64,000 bases of DNA, taken from assembly GCA_965220665.1 (NCBI GenBank), contig CBDCQQ010000004.1:620001-684000 (forward strand). Reading direction: 5' to 3'. A model generated the notes under the pieces. It worked only from the letters and a program-made list of their open reading frames with translations. It had not been told where the DNA came from and ran no database searches. The DNA is from JAJDZL01 sp965220665 (GTDB taxonomy: Bacteria > Pseudomonadota > Gammaproteobacteria > Arenicellales > JAJDZL01). The translations under genes were made by a program, and so were the position numbers. Each line of letters opens with the position of its first letter. Position 1 is the stretch's first letter. Shown here one piece after another: positions 53,789 through 63,755 of the stretch.

Positions 53789-54700
53789 TTAATCCGAAGA
53801 CTTCTCAACAAGGGAAGTCATCTTCAACATTTTGTCAGCAAACCGGCCAGCAATATTAACCTCTGAAACCGCTTGCAAACCCTGCCAGGCTGGTACACCA
53901 TTGACCTCAAGTACCAGCCACTTGCCTTCCTTAGTACGAATCAAATCGACACCAGCATAATCCGCACCAACTGCATCAGCAGCGCGCTCAGCCAATCGCT
54001 GTGGCTCAAGGTCAAGCTTTGTAGGTAAACACTGAGCCCCTTGTGCTCGATTTGTTATCCATTGGTCCGAGCGACGTTCCATTGCACAAATTGCTTTTCC
54101 GTCGACAACCATAACCCTCCAATCTCGCCAATAGCTGTCTTTTGACGGAATGTGTTCCTGAAAGTAGTAAACATGATTGACTTCTTCCGGCCCAGGTAAA
54201 TCTTCAGTTGTCTCAATTAGCTTCAAACCTCTCCCCCTTGAACCAAATAATGGCTTAAGAACCACCTTTTTGCCCTCAGACAGTAGCATTTCAAGCTGTT
54301 GCGTTGCAGATTCTCTAGACTCGCAAGTCCACGAAGGTACCGTTGCAACCTGTTCTCTTTGCAGGAGGTGACTGGTCATGCTCTTGTCAACCGTTCTTTC
54401 GACCACGCTGGCAGAATTCATCACCGATACAGACATTGCCGCCAAAGCATGGAGAAACCCAAGCCTCAAGGTGACCTGTTCGAAGGTGCCGGCTGAAACA
54501 CTTCTTACGAAAACTCCATGCGGTAAAGCATTCTTCAATCCAGGTATAGTCAACCCACCAAAATCGGGATGGTCAGTAAACCTGCACTGAGATAGCGAAA
54601 CAAAATGTGGACTTGCATCAACACCCAAAAAAGCACTTTCAAGTTGTTTTTCATGCCATCCCCTGGCATCGGTAAAAACAACAATTCGAATTTGAGACAT
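53789..54700 (-). CDS. RimK-like ATP-grasp enzyme of the H4MPT cluster (Orf5-like)
   Basis: This 303-residue ATP-grasp ligase has ATP-binding Lys in KKVVLKPLFGSRGRG near residue 145 and the Mg2+-binding LVLEVNGVPAWQG near 275. In methylotrophs the orf5 product is tied to the cofactor for tetrahydromethanopterin or methanofuran and resembles glutamate ligases that extend such cofactors. It overlaps the mch gene end by one base and is last in the leftward operon. Which amino acid it adds is not shown by the sequence. Confidence 0.82.
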   Translation of the reverse strand: MSQIRIVVFTDARGWHEKQLESAFLGVDASPHFVSLSQCRFTDHPDFGGLTIPGLKNALPHGVFVRSVSAGTFEQVTLRLGFLHALAAMSVSVMNSASVVERTVDKSMTSHLLQREQVATVPSWTCESRESATQQLEMLLSEGKKVVLKPLFGSRGRGLKLIETTEDLPGPEEVNHVYYFQEHIPSKDSYWRDWRVMVVDGKAICAMERRSDQWITNRAQGAQCLPTKLDLEPQRLAERAADAVGADYAGVDLIRTKEGKWLVLEVNGVPAWQGLQAVSEVNIAGRFADKMLKMTSLVEKSSD

Positions 54701-55677
54701 CAGCCAAAGAACGATTTGCAGAGAAGCCCGTAGTCCAAGGCCCCACCGGTGAACGTATGCCCAGTGGATACTTCATGGACGGTCACCTGCGCTGGACTGA
54801 ACAGCATCGGGTCTATTTCAAAAAAATCGTAGTTATAGTCTTTGAACACTTGAGCAAAAGGTTTGCCGTAATCTCTGGAATTACAACTCGGCAAGGTTTC
54901 AGCCAGTTGACGTGCTGCATCATCGCCACAATCGACTCGAATTGAGACCGACCCTGCAAACAGAATCGTGTCATTCGTACGGCCCATAGCAAGCAGATCA
55001 TCATCTGTTGGAGGCGGCAATGGCGTTGAACCTTCAGCACTTAAAATGGAATCCAAATCGAACTTCATTTCATGAGCTTTATGCAGAGCCACCTCAACCA
55101 CCCTCGCTGCTATCTGAGTTACACCAGCGATACTGCCCGTCGGAGTCAAAATCACTGTCAGACTATCGGGAGAAACATTACAATCGTGACTTACTTTGTC
55201 CAATAGACCAATCGGTGGCAAAATTGATGTTTCAACGATCAGGCAAGCTCTATCAGAGTCATCACGGTAGCCTAACTCATCAAATAGTGGCTCCTTGACT
55301 GCCAGTGCGCGCGCAGGTCCCGAACCCAAGGCTCGAAACTTTTTTTCAGCGTCGTATTTCAAACTCCAACCAGCGTATTGACTGCCCAGACAACTCAAAA
55401 CCGGATGCTCGGTTTCGACATGCACAATTTGAAAATTCATACCTGCGATATCTGATGGAACAATCGTTACATGCCCTAGGTCAGCCATACAAATTTCAGC
55501 AATTCGGCATCCTGCCTCGACGGAACCTAGAGATTTGAGACCTGCATCAATAATTCGACTGCCATTGGCACTCCGACTAACCAGAATCTCCAAATCTGAA
55601 GCGTCTGCAACCAGTTGATCAACCAAAGGTGCCGACAATTGATTGACACCGGGCCAGTTGCCCTGTCTATTCTTCAT
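54700..55677 (-). CDS. mch: Methenyl-tetrahydromethanopterin cyclohydrolase
   Basis: This 325-residue cytoplasmic enzyme converts methenyl-H4MPT to formyl-H4MPT. The whole protein follows the Mch family, starting SAPLVDQLVADASDLEI and with IVPSDIAGMNFQIVHVETEHPV in the first third, given as landmarks near residues 15 and 95. It sits between the two ATP-grasp genes as in known methylotroph clusters. It is a strong marker for H4MPT-linked formaldehyde oxidation. Confidence 0.95.
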   Translation of the reverse strand: MKNRQGNWPGVNQLSAPLVDQLVADASDLEILVSRSANGSRIIDAGLKSLGSVEAGCRIAEICMADLGHVTIVPSDIAGMNFQIVHVETEHPVLSCLGSQYAGWSLKYDAEKKFRALGSGPARALAVKEPLFDELGYRDDSDRACLIVETSILPPIGLLDKVSHDCNVSPDSLTVILTPTGSIAGVTQIAARVVEVALHKAHEMKFDLDSILSAEGSTPLPPPTDDDLLAMGRTNDTILFAGSVSIRVDCGDDAARQLAETLPSCNSRDYGKPFAQVFKDYNYDFFEIDPMLFSPAQVTVHEVSTGHTFTGGALDYGLLCKSFFG

Positions 55678-55686
55678 TCCTTAGAC

Positions 55687-56838
55687 TTACCACAATTTAC
55701 TAATCATATCAACTATATGATGATGTCTGTCTTTAACAATTTGCCTTGCCATTTCGGAGCTTCCAGCTGTAGCATACGCAGTACAGACCGGATCGCCTGG
55801 TTCAAATGACTGTCCTGACGCAGCCCGATCCCGAACCCACGTTGGCCATTCCCAATCTGAAGGCAAAGTAAATGCATTTGAGGCATAGATGACTGAGTGA
55901 GCAGTAAATTCTCCCATTTTAGTGACTGACTTCAAAGTCGGGTTTTGGTCACAAAATGCGAGACAATGTGCCGCCAGAAATGACTCGGTACCTTCGTGCA
56001 ACTCGAATGTCGCTCCAGGACGCGGATTCACTTCAAGTAGCCACCATTCATCATTCTGAATGATGGTATCGAGAGATACTAGTCCTCGAAATTGATAATG
56101 TGTGGCTAGCATAGCTGCAGCATTTTCTATCGAGATTCTGATATTTGATTCAAGTGAGTTAGCGTTAAGCGCTACGGCTCCGCCATAGATAAACTCACCA
56201 CCTGCATGTGACTCAGCACACCATTGCTCAGAAAAACCCACGGTTTGAGTTTGCTTTTCGGTACATAGTACAGTTGCTGTTACAATCTGTCCGCTCTTGA
56301 ATTCCTGATAATAAATATCAGCGTTGCACTCAAAATCGATTTCTGTTGCCCTACCTACCTGAAGACCCCCAGAGCCGCCTGCACTTTTGTAGAGCCAGAC
56401 GCTTGAACTTTCAGGACTATCAATTCGAATTCGAGGCGCTGGAATTCCCAACTCACTAATTGTGCTTGAGAAAAGTCTAGGACTCTTGAGTTCGGCCAGT
56501 ACCGATGCAGAGTTCCCTAGTACTTGTCGGCAATCAGCAATTCGCTCAATCTGGCTTGGATCGTGTTCAAATCCGCCAGCGTACACGACCGGAAGAATCG
56601 CTTTTGGGTCTAACTGTTCGATGCACGCAAATAGAGATTCTGATTCAAGTCCGAGTCCATCGTACTCGACAGCGAGCGACTCTACTGACTTTTCCCGGGT
56701 ATCCAGATCGCCAAATAAATCCAAGGCATAGGTACTGATTCCAGCCTTATGAGCCGAAGCAACCAGAGAGCGAACCGTCAAACCGATTAGAAGACAATCC
56801 TGCACCTCAAGCGTGCCGAGCGGCTTCGGCATAGGCAT
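55687..56838 (-). CDS. ATP-grasp enzyme of the H4MPT cluster (OrfY-like)
   Basis: This 383-residue protein has an N-terminal region starting MPMPKPLGTLEVQDCLL and an ATP-grasp core. ATP-binding Lys appears in VWLYKSAGGSGGLQVG near residue 150, and the Mg site in WLLEVNPRPGATFELHEG near 265. OrfY homologues are found only with H4MPT clusters and are thought to help make the cofactors. The start overlaps mtdB by 32 bases, and the stop lies 9 bases before mch, so translation is probably coupled. Confidence 0.82.
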   Translation of the reverse strand: MPMPKPLGTLEVQDCLLIGLTVRSLVASAHKAGISTYALDLFGDLDTREKSVESLAVEYDGLGLESESLFACIEQLDPKAILPVVYAGGFEHDPSQIERIADCRQVLGNSASVLAELKSPRLFSSTISELGIPAPRIRIDSPESSSVWLYKSAGGSGGLQVGRATEIDFECNADIYYQEFKSGQIVTATVLCTEKQTQTVGFSEQWCAESHAGGEFIYGGAVALNANSLESNIRISIENAAAMLATHYQFRGLVSLDTIIQNDEWWLLEVNPRPGATFELHEGTESFLAAHCLAFCDQNPTLKSVTKMGEFTAHSVIYASNAFTLPSDWEWPTWVRDRAASGQSFEPGDPVCTAYATAGSSEMARQIVKDRHHHIVDMISKLW

Positions 56839-57700
56839 CTAACAGACCCAACACCAGTGAATCCTCTGAAGTCAGCATTGACTTAAACATTTCCAACTGT
56901 GTTTTGTACTTGACGCGTCCAATGCCCAATGCACCAATTGACTTGAAAGCGCCCCACTTGCAGACGACGTCATCTCCATCGTGCATCACCTCAACCCCCT
57001 CAATTCCGGTTGGCGGCACCGCATTCACGTCTGCAGCGATTAACAGCCCGCCTGCCTGATCCAAGGCTTCCTGACCTAAAACCTGAATGCCTGCCTTTGC
57101 AGTGGTTACGATCACTTGAGCATCAGCGGCTTCTGCAATTCTTTCTGATTGTTCGACTGCCCGCCGTGAGTCAACATTAACGCCAAATCGTGCCGCAAAT
57201 TCACTCAATGCTGCATCATCCGCACTCGCCGTCAATCTGATGAGGCTCACAGAAGCACCGCGCTCTTTTGCAAGAACTGCAGTAGACAGTCCGACAGGGC
57301 CACCTCCAAAGATCTTCAAATTGCTGCCTTTCAGATTTTCAGAAGCCTGTCCAGTCAAACACCTTTCAATCACCGCAACCAACGCGGCCGAAGTCGTAAA
57401 AGCACCGTTCGGGTCTGCCAAGATAGACACTTCAAAGGGTGCCACCATTGCTTTTTTTGCAATTTTCAACATCTCGGAAGCCCGATTCACATTACCACCT
57501 CCGATAAATATCCCGGTTGCTGATGCACTCTTTGGTGGTCGCGAAAAAATTGCATCCTGAACAAAGTCTGCAACGCTTGATTCACCGATACCACAGTGTG
57601 GGACAATGACCTCATAACCCGCATCGACAGCCATGTTGACATCAAAGGGACTGACACTGTCAGATGGTGTAATCATGTGCATTATCCTGCGTCTTGACAT
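56807..57700 (-). CDS. mtdB: Methylene-tetrahydromethanopterin dehydrogenase
   Basis: This 297-residue enzyme oxidises methylene-H4MPT to methenyl-H4MPT with NAD(P). Family blocks are ITPSDSVSPFDVNMAVDAGY at the start (residues 10-29), SILADPNGAFTTSAAL near 92 and the Rossmann GGGPVGLSTAVLAKERG near 131. AGGAGGAGTT immediately before the ATG gives a strong ribosome site. It precedes OrfY, mch and Orf5 and follows beta-RFAP synthase by 19 bases. Confidence 0.95.
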   Translation of the reverse strand: MSRRRIMHMITPSDSVSPFDVNMAVDAGYEVIVPHCGIGESSVADFVQDAIFSRPPKSASATGIFIGGGNVNRASEMLKIAKKAMVAPFEVSILADPNGAFTTSAALVAVIERCLTGQASENLKGSNLKIFGGGPVGLSTAVLAKERGASVSLIRLTASADDAALSEFAARFGVNVDSRRAVEQSERIAEAADAQVIVTTAKAGIQVLGQEALDQAGGLLIAADVNAVPPTGIEGVEVMHDGDDVVCKWGAFKSIGALGIGRVKYKTQLEMFKSMLTSEDSLVLGLLDAYAEAARHA

Positions 57701-57719
57701 AACTCCTCCTTTGCTCGCT

Positions 57720-58706
57720 TCAATTCCCGGTCATGGCCTGATGAGCCAGAGCGTCCAGATGTTCCAACTCGATCGTTGCTCCAGAATTGCGCGGAGCACA
57801 GACTTCAATTCGTATTCTACTGCCACGTGCCAGGTTTTCCAGATTTGAATTCATTCGAAAGGCGGCGGCTGCGCCATCAATGATGATGAATCCAGTGGGT
57901 CCCCATGAGCTTTGACCAATTCCGGCAGCACCGTTTCGTTCAGCATAATCCAGCACCTCTGCCACTTGCTGACTCAGAAATCTACCGCCTTGAACTGGCT
58001 TGAAGAAATCACCAACCTGTTTCTGAATCAACGAGATTCCACTGCCAAACGCGGTGATATCTCGATCTTCCAACGCTGGCACGACCTGATTCAGTAATAC
58101 ACCCTTCAAATCGGTACTCAGTTTTGTAGAAAAGCCACCTAAGCTCTCGAATGCATTGACTTCCGTTTGATCATGTATGCCTTGGTAGGTTTCATCAATG
58201 ATCAGGATGATTCGCCATCCATCTGGAAACTCAATTCGTTTGGATATTGCTCTTGCGTATCGGGTTTTTTCTGCCTGGCAATCGACCAGAAAACCACCTT
58301 TGGAAAATGCTGCTGTCCCGATGCCGGATCGGGCACCGCGGCCTAGCAGTCCGGAAATCATTTCTGGTGAAACATCATGATCATTTAGTTGCATACAGGC
58401 TGTGGCAACCGACAATGCCAACTGGGTTCCTGAACCGAGCCCAATGTGCTCTGGAATACTCTGAATTGACTTTATGTGAATTGGCTGTCTCAGCGCTAAG
58501 GCCGCTCTTACAGTGTTCATACATTTCACAGCTTTATTCAGCGCAATTCCCGAAACTTTCCACTTAGGATGGTGGTGCGCTTCCAGCACAGTGGCAGGCT
58601 GGTCAATCGCCAGTCCCAGAGCGCCATGAGTCTTGGCTGACTGCCCTTCAAGTCCAACAAATCCCAGGTGCAATCTCGCTGGTGCAGTGATCTTAATAGT
58701 CGTCAT
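57720..58706 (-). CDS. Beta-ribofuranosylaminobenzene 5'-phosphate synthase
   Basis: This 328-residue GHMP-kinase-fold protein catalyses the first committed step of methanopterin synthesis, joining p-aminobenzoate to PRPP. Landmarks are the start ITAPARLHLGF and the phosphate loop EHIGLGSGTQLALSVA near residue 82. ATG at 58706 (MTTIKITAPARLH) is preferred to GTG at 58778, since the extra 24 residues have no family match. It is the first gene of the leftward cofactor and C1 operon and is divergent from fhcB. Confidence 0.92.
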   Translation of the reverse strand: MTTIKITAPARLHLGFVGLEGQSAKTHGALGLAIDQPATVLEAHHHPKWKVSGIALNKAVKCMNTVRAALALRQPIHIKSIQSIPEHIGLGSGTQLALSVATACMQLNDHDVSPEMISGLLGRGARSGIGTAAFSKGGFLVDCQAEKTRYARAISKRIEFPDGWRIILIIDETYQGIHDQTEVNAFESLGGFSTKLSTDLKGVLLNQVVPALEDRDITAFGSGISLIQKQVGDFFKPVQGGRFLSQQVAEVLDYAERNGAAGIGQSSWGPTGFIIIDGAAAAFRMNSNLENLARGSRIRIEVCAPRNSGATIELEHLDALAHQAMTGN

Positions 58707-58932
58707 CGATAAAATTGTTGGTCTTGATCGGGTTTGAGTTGCATTATAAATTGAGCCATAACGCGGCAATAATTTCACAAAGCCAATTCCTTGAGCAATG
58801 AGCCAACCAAAAGATCAGATGTGATAACTATCTGATTTTATGTTCCAAACTTAAATCGGAAAGTACCTCCACACGAAACATGTTCAGTCAACTGATGTCA
58901 GTCTGTAGAACGTTGGCGCATCGCAGCGAATC

Positions 58933-60204
58933 ATGACTAATCAGAATATGCACCGGTTCCTTGATGTCGTGTGTCCCTTTTGCGGACTGCTTTGTGATGA
59001 CTTAAGCCTGCAAAATGAAGGCGGTTCATTTCATATCGATTCCTCAGATTGCCCGTTATCGAACGCAGGTTTTCTTGAAGCGAGTGTGCGCACTGCTCTG
59101 AAGCCCCGGGTCAATGGAAAGTTCGTGACTCGAAAGACGGCTATTCAGGCTGCAGCAAATCTAATCTCGAACGCAAAACGACCTCTAATCACAGGGTTGA
59201 TGACTGACGTTGCTGGAACACGAAATGCACTGACTCTGGCTGAGTACTTGCACGCCACAATTGATCAATATTCAAATCGCGCTTTTGGAATCAATGCAAG
59301 CCACATTCAGACCAATGGTGGTTACTTCACCACTCTTTCTGAAGTGCAAAACAGAGCTGACATGCTGGTTCTGATTGGTTCACAAATTCAAAAGAAATTT
59401 CCACGTCTAATAGAGATTCTTGATTTCTCAAAACCGGACAATTCTCGATTCAAAAGACCTCGAAAAATTGCTGTCATCGGGGACCCATGCGAGGAATTTG
59501 CAACAATTCCGGAACAAATTGATGTTAGTGCTAGGATCGAGTGTGATATGCAGCAATCAGGACATGTAATTTCAGTCATTCAGAACCAGATTGAAAAAAG
59601 AAAAGATCGTGCCCCAATTACTCACAATTTCCCAAACTCTGCGATTCAATCGTTTGTCCAGGCCCTTAAGCAGTCAGACTACGCCATATTTGTCTGGGCA
59701 GCTGAAGAATTTTCATTTCCGTTAGGCGACCTGATCGTGGACTCTATCTTTCGGTTGATTGATGTAATCAACCAGTCGCGTCGAGCAGCCGGTCTAATGC
59801 TGACAACTACGCCATCAACAACCACTGCCAACGCCGTTTCGACTTGGAGATACGGTAAGCCACTTCCACTTAGTTTCAGAAGTGGCAGCCCGGAACATCA
59901 TCCGGATTACTATGGCTGGAGTTCAATTATCAATCGCGAAGACACAGATCTTGTCATTTGGGTCGGAGGATTAGATCAATCTGTTGAAATGCCGGATTGC
60001 TCCATGCAAAAAATATCGCTTTCCAGTAGAGATTCTAAAATTGCGGATATTTTCATTCCGATTGCGATACCTGGACTCGATCATGATGCACACCTTTTTC
60101 GAACCGACTTGACATTAGCACACTATCTCAAAAATCTTCACATGAACGACGGTTATTCTGCTGCTGAAACGCTAGAAGAAATCTACTCGCAGCTCAAATG
60201 TTGA
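58933..60204 (+). CDS. fhcB: Formyltransferase/hydrolase complex subunit FhcB
   Basis: This 423-residue relative of formylmethanofuran dehydrogenase subunit B has the start VVCPFCGLLCDDLSL. In methylotrophs FhcB has lost the molybdenum or tungsten redox centre and is a structural part of the Fhc complex that releases formate from formyl-H4MPT. It is shorter than archaeal FwdB in the cofactor region. It overlaps fhcA by 7 bases and opens the fhc operon, divergent from the RFAP synthase gene. Confidence 0.93.
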   Translation: MTNQNMHRFLDVVCPFCGLLCDDLSLQNEGGSFHIDSSDCPLSNAGFLEASVRTALKPRVNGKFVTRKTAIQAAANLISNAKRPLITGLMTDVAGTRNALTLAEYLHATIDQYSNRAFGINASHIQTNGGYFTTLSEVQNRADMLVLIGSQIQKKFPRLIEILDFSKPDNSRFKRPRKIAVIGDPCEEFATIPEQIDVSARIECDMQQSGHVISVIQNQIEKRKDRAPITHNFPNSAIQSFVQALKQSDYAIFVWAAEEFSFPLGDLIVDSIFRLIDVINQSRRAAGLMLTTTPSTTTANAVSTWRYGKPLPLSFRSGSPEHHPDYYGWSSIINREDTDLVIWVGGLDQSVEMPDCSMQKISLSSRDSKIADIFIPIAIPGLDHDAHLFRTDLTLAHYLKNLHMNDGYSAAETLEEIYSQLKC

Positions 60205-61844
60205 CAGTAATTAAAGGCGGCACCATCTACGACCCTGCCAATGGCATTGACGGTGAGGTTCGAGACCTCTATATCAATGATGATCGACAGGTGCACTGTC
60301 CTGCAACTGATCAACACATTGATCATGTCATTGATGCACACGGCATGATCGTCATGGCGGGTGGCATTGACATCCACTCTCATATCGGTGGTGGTAAAGT
60401 GAATATCGCACGAATGATGATGGCCGACTACTCTGAACCTGAGCGTCTGAATGAACTTGATATTCATCATTCAGAATGTAAACATGCCGTGCCATCAACT
60501 CTTATCACTGGTAAAGAATACGCCAGGCTTGGATACACGCTGTGCTTTGAACCCGCGGTTGTACCGTCAAATGCCCGTCAGGCACATCTGGAAATGGCGG
60601 ATACTCCACTCCTTGATACGGGTGGTTATCTGGTGTTGGGAAATGATGACTATTTTTTGAAACTGCTGGCAGAAAAAGCTGATTCACAGAAGTTGCGCGA
60701 CTACATCGCATGGATGTTGAATGCGACTCAGTGCATTGCGATCAAAGCAGTCAATCCCGGTGGAATCAGCGCTTTCAAATTCAATCAGCGAAAGCTGGAT
60801 GTGGATGAACCCCATTCGCATTTTGGCATCACTCCAGGACAAATCGTGCGCTCCCTGACCACTGCAATTTCGGATATTGGATTGTCACATCCTTTACATA
60901 CCCATTGCAGCAATCTGGGAATACCCGGAAACTTTGAATCAACTTTACGCACGCTCAATGCCGCTGATGGCAAACGGATTCATCTGGCACATGTCCAGTT
61001 TCACAGCTACGGTACTGAAGGCAAGCGAAAATTTTCCTCAGCAGCGTTGGAAATTGCCCAGGCGGTAAACAGCAACCCTAGCGTCTCGGTTGATGTCGGA
61101 CACGTTATGTTTGGACAAACGGTAACTATATCTGCCGATACGATGACGCAATTTAGTAACAAGGATTTTGCATCACCCAACAAATCCATGTTTATGGATA
61201 TTGAGTGTGAGGCAGGGTGTGGTGTCGTCCCGTTCAAATATCGATCAAAGAAATTTGTCAATGCTCTGCAGTGGGCAATCGGACTTGAGCTATTTCTAAC
61301 CATTGACAATCCGTGGCAGGTATTCCTTACTACCGATCATCCGAACGGCGCATCCTTTACAACCTATCCCCACCTAATTCGATTACTGATGGATCGAAGT
61401 TTTCGAAACGACATGCTGTCAACCATTCATCGTGGTGCGGTGGAAATGAGTGCAATCAAAGATATTTCGCGCGAATACTCGCTTTATGAGATTGCTGTTT
61501 TAACTCGTGCCGGTCCTGCCCGCTCACTTGGACTGAAAGACCGTGGGCATCTTGGAGCAGGTGCCGTCGCTGACGTTGTTCTATATCGCCCTGATGAAAA
61601 CTGGGATACCGTTTTTCGCCACCCAGCACTCGTCATCAAAAGCGGTCAAACCATTGTCAAAGATGGTGAAATCATTCATACGCCGAGAGGGCATACCCTT
61701 CGTCAAAGCGTCGATTTCGATTCAGGAATTGAAAAGGACCTAAAATCACACTTTGAGAAGTCCAGAACAACAAGATTGAGCAATTTCAAAATCAGCGACG
61801 ATGAAATGGCCAATGCGATGGGATCAGATGTTGTTTACTATTAG
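60198..61844 (+). CDS. fhcA: Formyltransferase/hydrolase complex subunit FhcA
   Basis: This 548-residue amidohydrolase-type subunit is related to FwdA/FmdA. The HxH metal pair is His60 and His62 in GGIDIHSHIGGG, with further ligands in LHTHCSNLGIPGN and LAHVQFHSYG. In the Fhc complex it hydrolyses formyl-methanofuran-type cofactor to formate. After its stop the expected fhcD does not follow directly: about 2 kb of relics and the AbiE genes intervene, with fhcD starting at 63889. Confidence 0.94.
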   Translation: MLTVIKGGTIYDPANGIDGEVRDLYINDDRQVHCPATDQHIDHVIDAHGMIVMAGGIDIHSHIGGGKVNIARMMMADYSEPERLNELDIHHSECKHAVPSTLITGKEYARLGYTLCFEPAVVPSNARQAHLEMADTPLLDTGGYLVLGNDDYFLKLLAEKADSQKLRDYIAWMLNATQCIAIKAVNPGGISAFKFNQRKLDVDEPHSHFGITPGQIVRSLTTAISDIGLSHPLHTHCSNLGIPGNFESTLRTLNAADGKRIHLAHVQFHSYGTEGKRKFSSAALEIAQAVNSNPSVSVDVGHVMFGQTVTISADTMTQFSNKDFASPNKSMFMDIECEAGCGVVPFKYRSKKFVNALQWAIGLELFLTIDNPWQVFLTTDHPNGASFTTYPHLIRLLMDRSFRNDMLSTIHRGAVEMSAIKDISREYSLYEIAVLTRAGPARSLGLKDRGHLGAGAVADVVLYRPDENWDTVFRHPALVIKSGQTIVKDGEIIHTPRGHTLRQSVDFDSGIEKDLKSHFEKSRTTRLSNFKISDDEMANAMGSDVVYY

Positions 61845-61850
61845 GGACTT

Positions 61851-62037
61851 AACTCCTTAATGACACGATGCTAAATCCGATCGCCGTGTCATGTTGTTTT
61901 GACGTTTCACAAAAAAACTCTGTCCATTTTCGCGTCCGTTTATTCTCTCCATTCCCCAGAGCGAGCCTGTTTTTTGCAGCGTTAACTTCCACACGATCGA
62001 AATGACCGCAGCTATTGCACCTGAATTCAGGAGGATG
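61851..62037 (-). pseudogene. TnpB (IS605 OrfB) C-terminal zinc-ribbon relic
   Basis: Without a start codon, this frame reads PPEFRCNSCGHFDRVEVNAAKN, described as the TnpB zinc-ribbon and DVNAA-type end near 61970-62037. Upstream catalytic parts are absent. It is a remnant of an IS200/IS605-type element next to fhcA. Confidence 0.6.
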
Positions 62038-62100
62038 TCATGTGGTTCCTTTTGTCTGCCGTTGCACTGCGATTGCATCGCTGACTAGTGTAATGCAGTG

Positions 62101-62250
62101 CTACTTTGTGTACCGCCCCGGCGCTGCGACGACAACCTCGGCAATACACCGCATCAGCAAGCCGCATTCGTAATGTAGTCTGAGTGTCTCTTTGTGCTTT
62201 TGCGCAATTTCGAGTTCAGTAATCGGTGATTTCTGCGTTTTTTTGAAGAA
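62101..62250 (-). pseudogene. Possible IS21-type transposase (IstA) HTH relic
   Basis: This short frame reads ITELEIAQKHKETLRLHYEC followed by GLLMRCIAEVV, which resembles the N-terminal helix-turn-helix of IstA. Shifting frame continues it as RSAGAVHKV. It is weak evidence for a decayed transposase, consistent with the TnpB relic beside it. Confidence 0.35.
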
Positions 62251-62338
62251 TCTGTGGAGTAGGATCATTTCACCTTATTGGAGATATTGATAAATCGTAT
62301 AATTATTTATTATTCTTGTATATATAAATTGTTAATTG

Positions 62339-62872
62339 ATGAAACTAAGTTCAGCGTTAGAGTCTTTACATGAGTTGGATTCCACTGGACGGTATGTTTA
62401 TACCTCTAAGGATCTTCAGACAGTCTTCGCAGATGACAAATTCGATACTTTCCGAGCCGGGCTTAAGCGACTCGTAGAAAATAACATTCTGATTAGAGCA
62501 GCTCACAGTGTGTACGTTTTTCGCTACTCTCGAAATGTTGGTGCTGACACATTGGAATCGATTGCCAGAACACTTAGACGTGGTTATTACAACTACGTTA
62601 GTTTGGAGTCGGCACTTTCTAATTTTGGTGTAATTTCGCAGGTTCCAATTGATCGTCTTACTGTGATGACAACAGGACGCGGAGGTGAATTCAAAACTCC
62701 GTTTGGTGTTGTGGAATTTACGCGTACGGCACGTCCGATTTCACAAAATATTGACCACCTGATAGACATTGGTCGACCTTTAAAAATGGCGACAGCAGAT
62801 ACTGCATTGCGAGATTTAAGAAGGGTGGGACGCAATTTACATTTGGTAGATACTTCGCGGATTGATGAATAG
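62339..62872 (+). CDS. abiEi: AbiEi-type antitoxin of a type IV toxin-antitoxin system
   Basis: This 177-residue protein resembles AbiEi antitoxins: an N-terminal winged-helix part (YTSKDLQTVFADDKFDTFRA) followed by the C-terminal domain with YYNYVSLESALSNFGVISQVP and VMTTGRGGEF. Such antitoxins repress their operon and neutralise the toxin. ATG at 62339 is likely; TTG at 62336 is directly before it. The coding sequence overlaps the toxin gene by 8 bases. Flanking DNA is AT-rich and carries transposase relics, consistent with transfer. Confidence 0.88.
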   Translation: MKLSSALESLHELDSTGRYVYTSKDLQTVFADDKFDTFRAGLKRLVENNILIRAAHSVYVFRYSRNVGADTLESIARTLRRGYYNYVSLESALSNFGVISQVPIDRLTVMTTGRGGEFKTPFGVVEFTRTARPISQNIDHLIDIGRPLKMATADTALRDLRRVGRNLHLVDTSRIDE

Positions 62873-63755
62873 TCAGCATAACGAGTTTGCGGAATTGGTG
62901 GACCGCGCAGCGCGAAAATCCAATTTCGCTCATCTGCGAAATTCGATCGAAAAGGAGTTGTTAATTTATGATATTTTGTTCTGTCTCCATCAGAATAACT
63001 TACTGGACAACATCGTATTCCAAGGTGGTACTCTGCTGCGTTTAGGACATGGAGCGGAACGGTTCAGCGATGATTTGGATTTTGTCACCAACTCAAATTT
63101 CGCACTGTCAAGTCTCGTTCCACTCAAACCTTTAATCGAGCATTTTTTTGTCAAACGTTATGGTTTGGCTGTTGACGTAAAAGAGCCAGATTTTGCAGAT
63201 AACGATACCGATAGTGTCGGTGTTAAAGTGCACCGATGGCGTGTGAACGCCGCTACTAATCCGGAAAGAAAAAACTCAGCCAAGCAGCGAATTAAAATTG
63301 AAATAGCAACGGTACCCGCATATACAAAGCAAATTGTTGCGATCAGACCACACTATGATATCTTGCCTGATGGATACGAAGACGTCTTGATCATTTCAGA
63401 GACATTGAATGAAGTTATGGCTGATAAAATCGTTTCATTACCAGCAACTGAACGGTATATTCGATACCGGGATATTTGGGATTTATGCTGGTTGATTAAA
63501 CGCGGAGCGAAAGTTGATTCGCAACTTGTGTCGAAAAAAGTCGTCGATTATCGTCTAACGGAGTATGTGAAAAAGTTGAGAAAGACAATCGACAATCTGC
63601 AACGCGTTATCGCCAGTGTGGAGTTTCAAAGTGAAATGAATACATTACTCCCGATTGATGTGTTCGAGCGCACGTTAGGCAACAAACACTTTGTCGAACA
63701 TTTGTTTTCGTCGGTGAGAGATTTATTCGAACAGGTGCAGGATTCGTTGAAATAG
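62865..63755 (+). CDS. abiEii: AbiEii-type nucleotidyltransferase toxin
   Basis: This 296-residue DNA polymerase beta-fold nucleotidyltransferase has the AbiEii motif FQGGTLLR then RFSDDLDFVT, numbering from the in-frame TTG: Gly55-Gly56, Arg67 and Asp70/71/73. Lys and Asp in a later LPDGYEDVLIISE-type segment complete the expected active site. AbiE systems abort phage infection or arrest growth. ATG at 62865 follows the antitoxin with overlap, so production is coupled. It is the last gene before fhcD. Confidence 0.9.
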   Translation: MNSQHNEFAELVDRAARKSNFAHLRNSIEKELLIYDILFCLHQNNLLDNIVFQGGTLLRLGHGAERFSDDLDFVTNSNFALSSLVPLKPLIEHFFVKRYGLAVDVKEPDFADNDTDSVGVKVHRWRVNAATNPERKNSAKQRIKIEIATVPAYTKQIVAIRPHYDILPDGYEDVLIISETLNEVMADKIVSLPATERYIRYRDIWDLCWLIKRGAKVDSQLVSKKVVDYRLTEYVKKLRKTIDNLQRVIASVEFQSEMNTLLPIDVFERTLGNKHFVEHLFSSVRDLFEQVQDSLK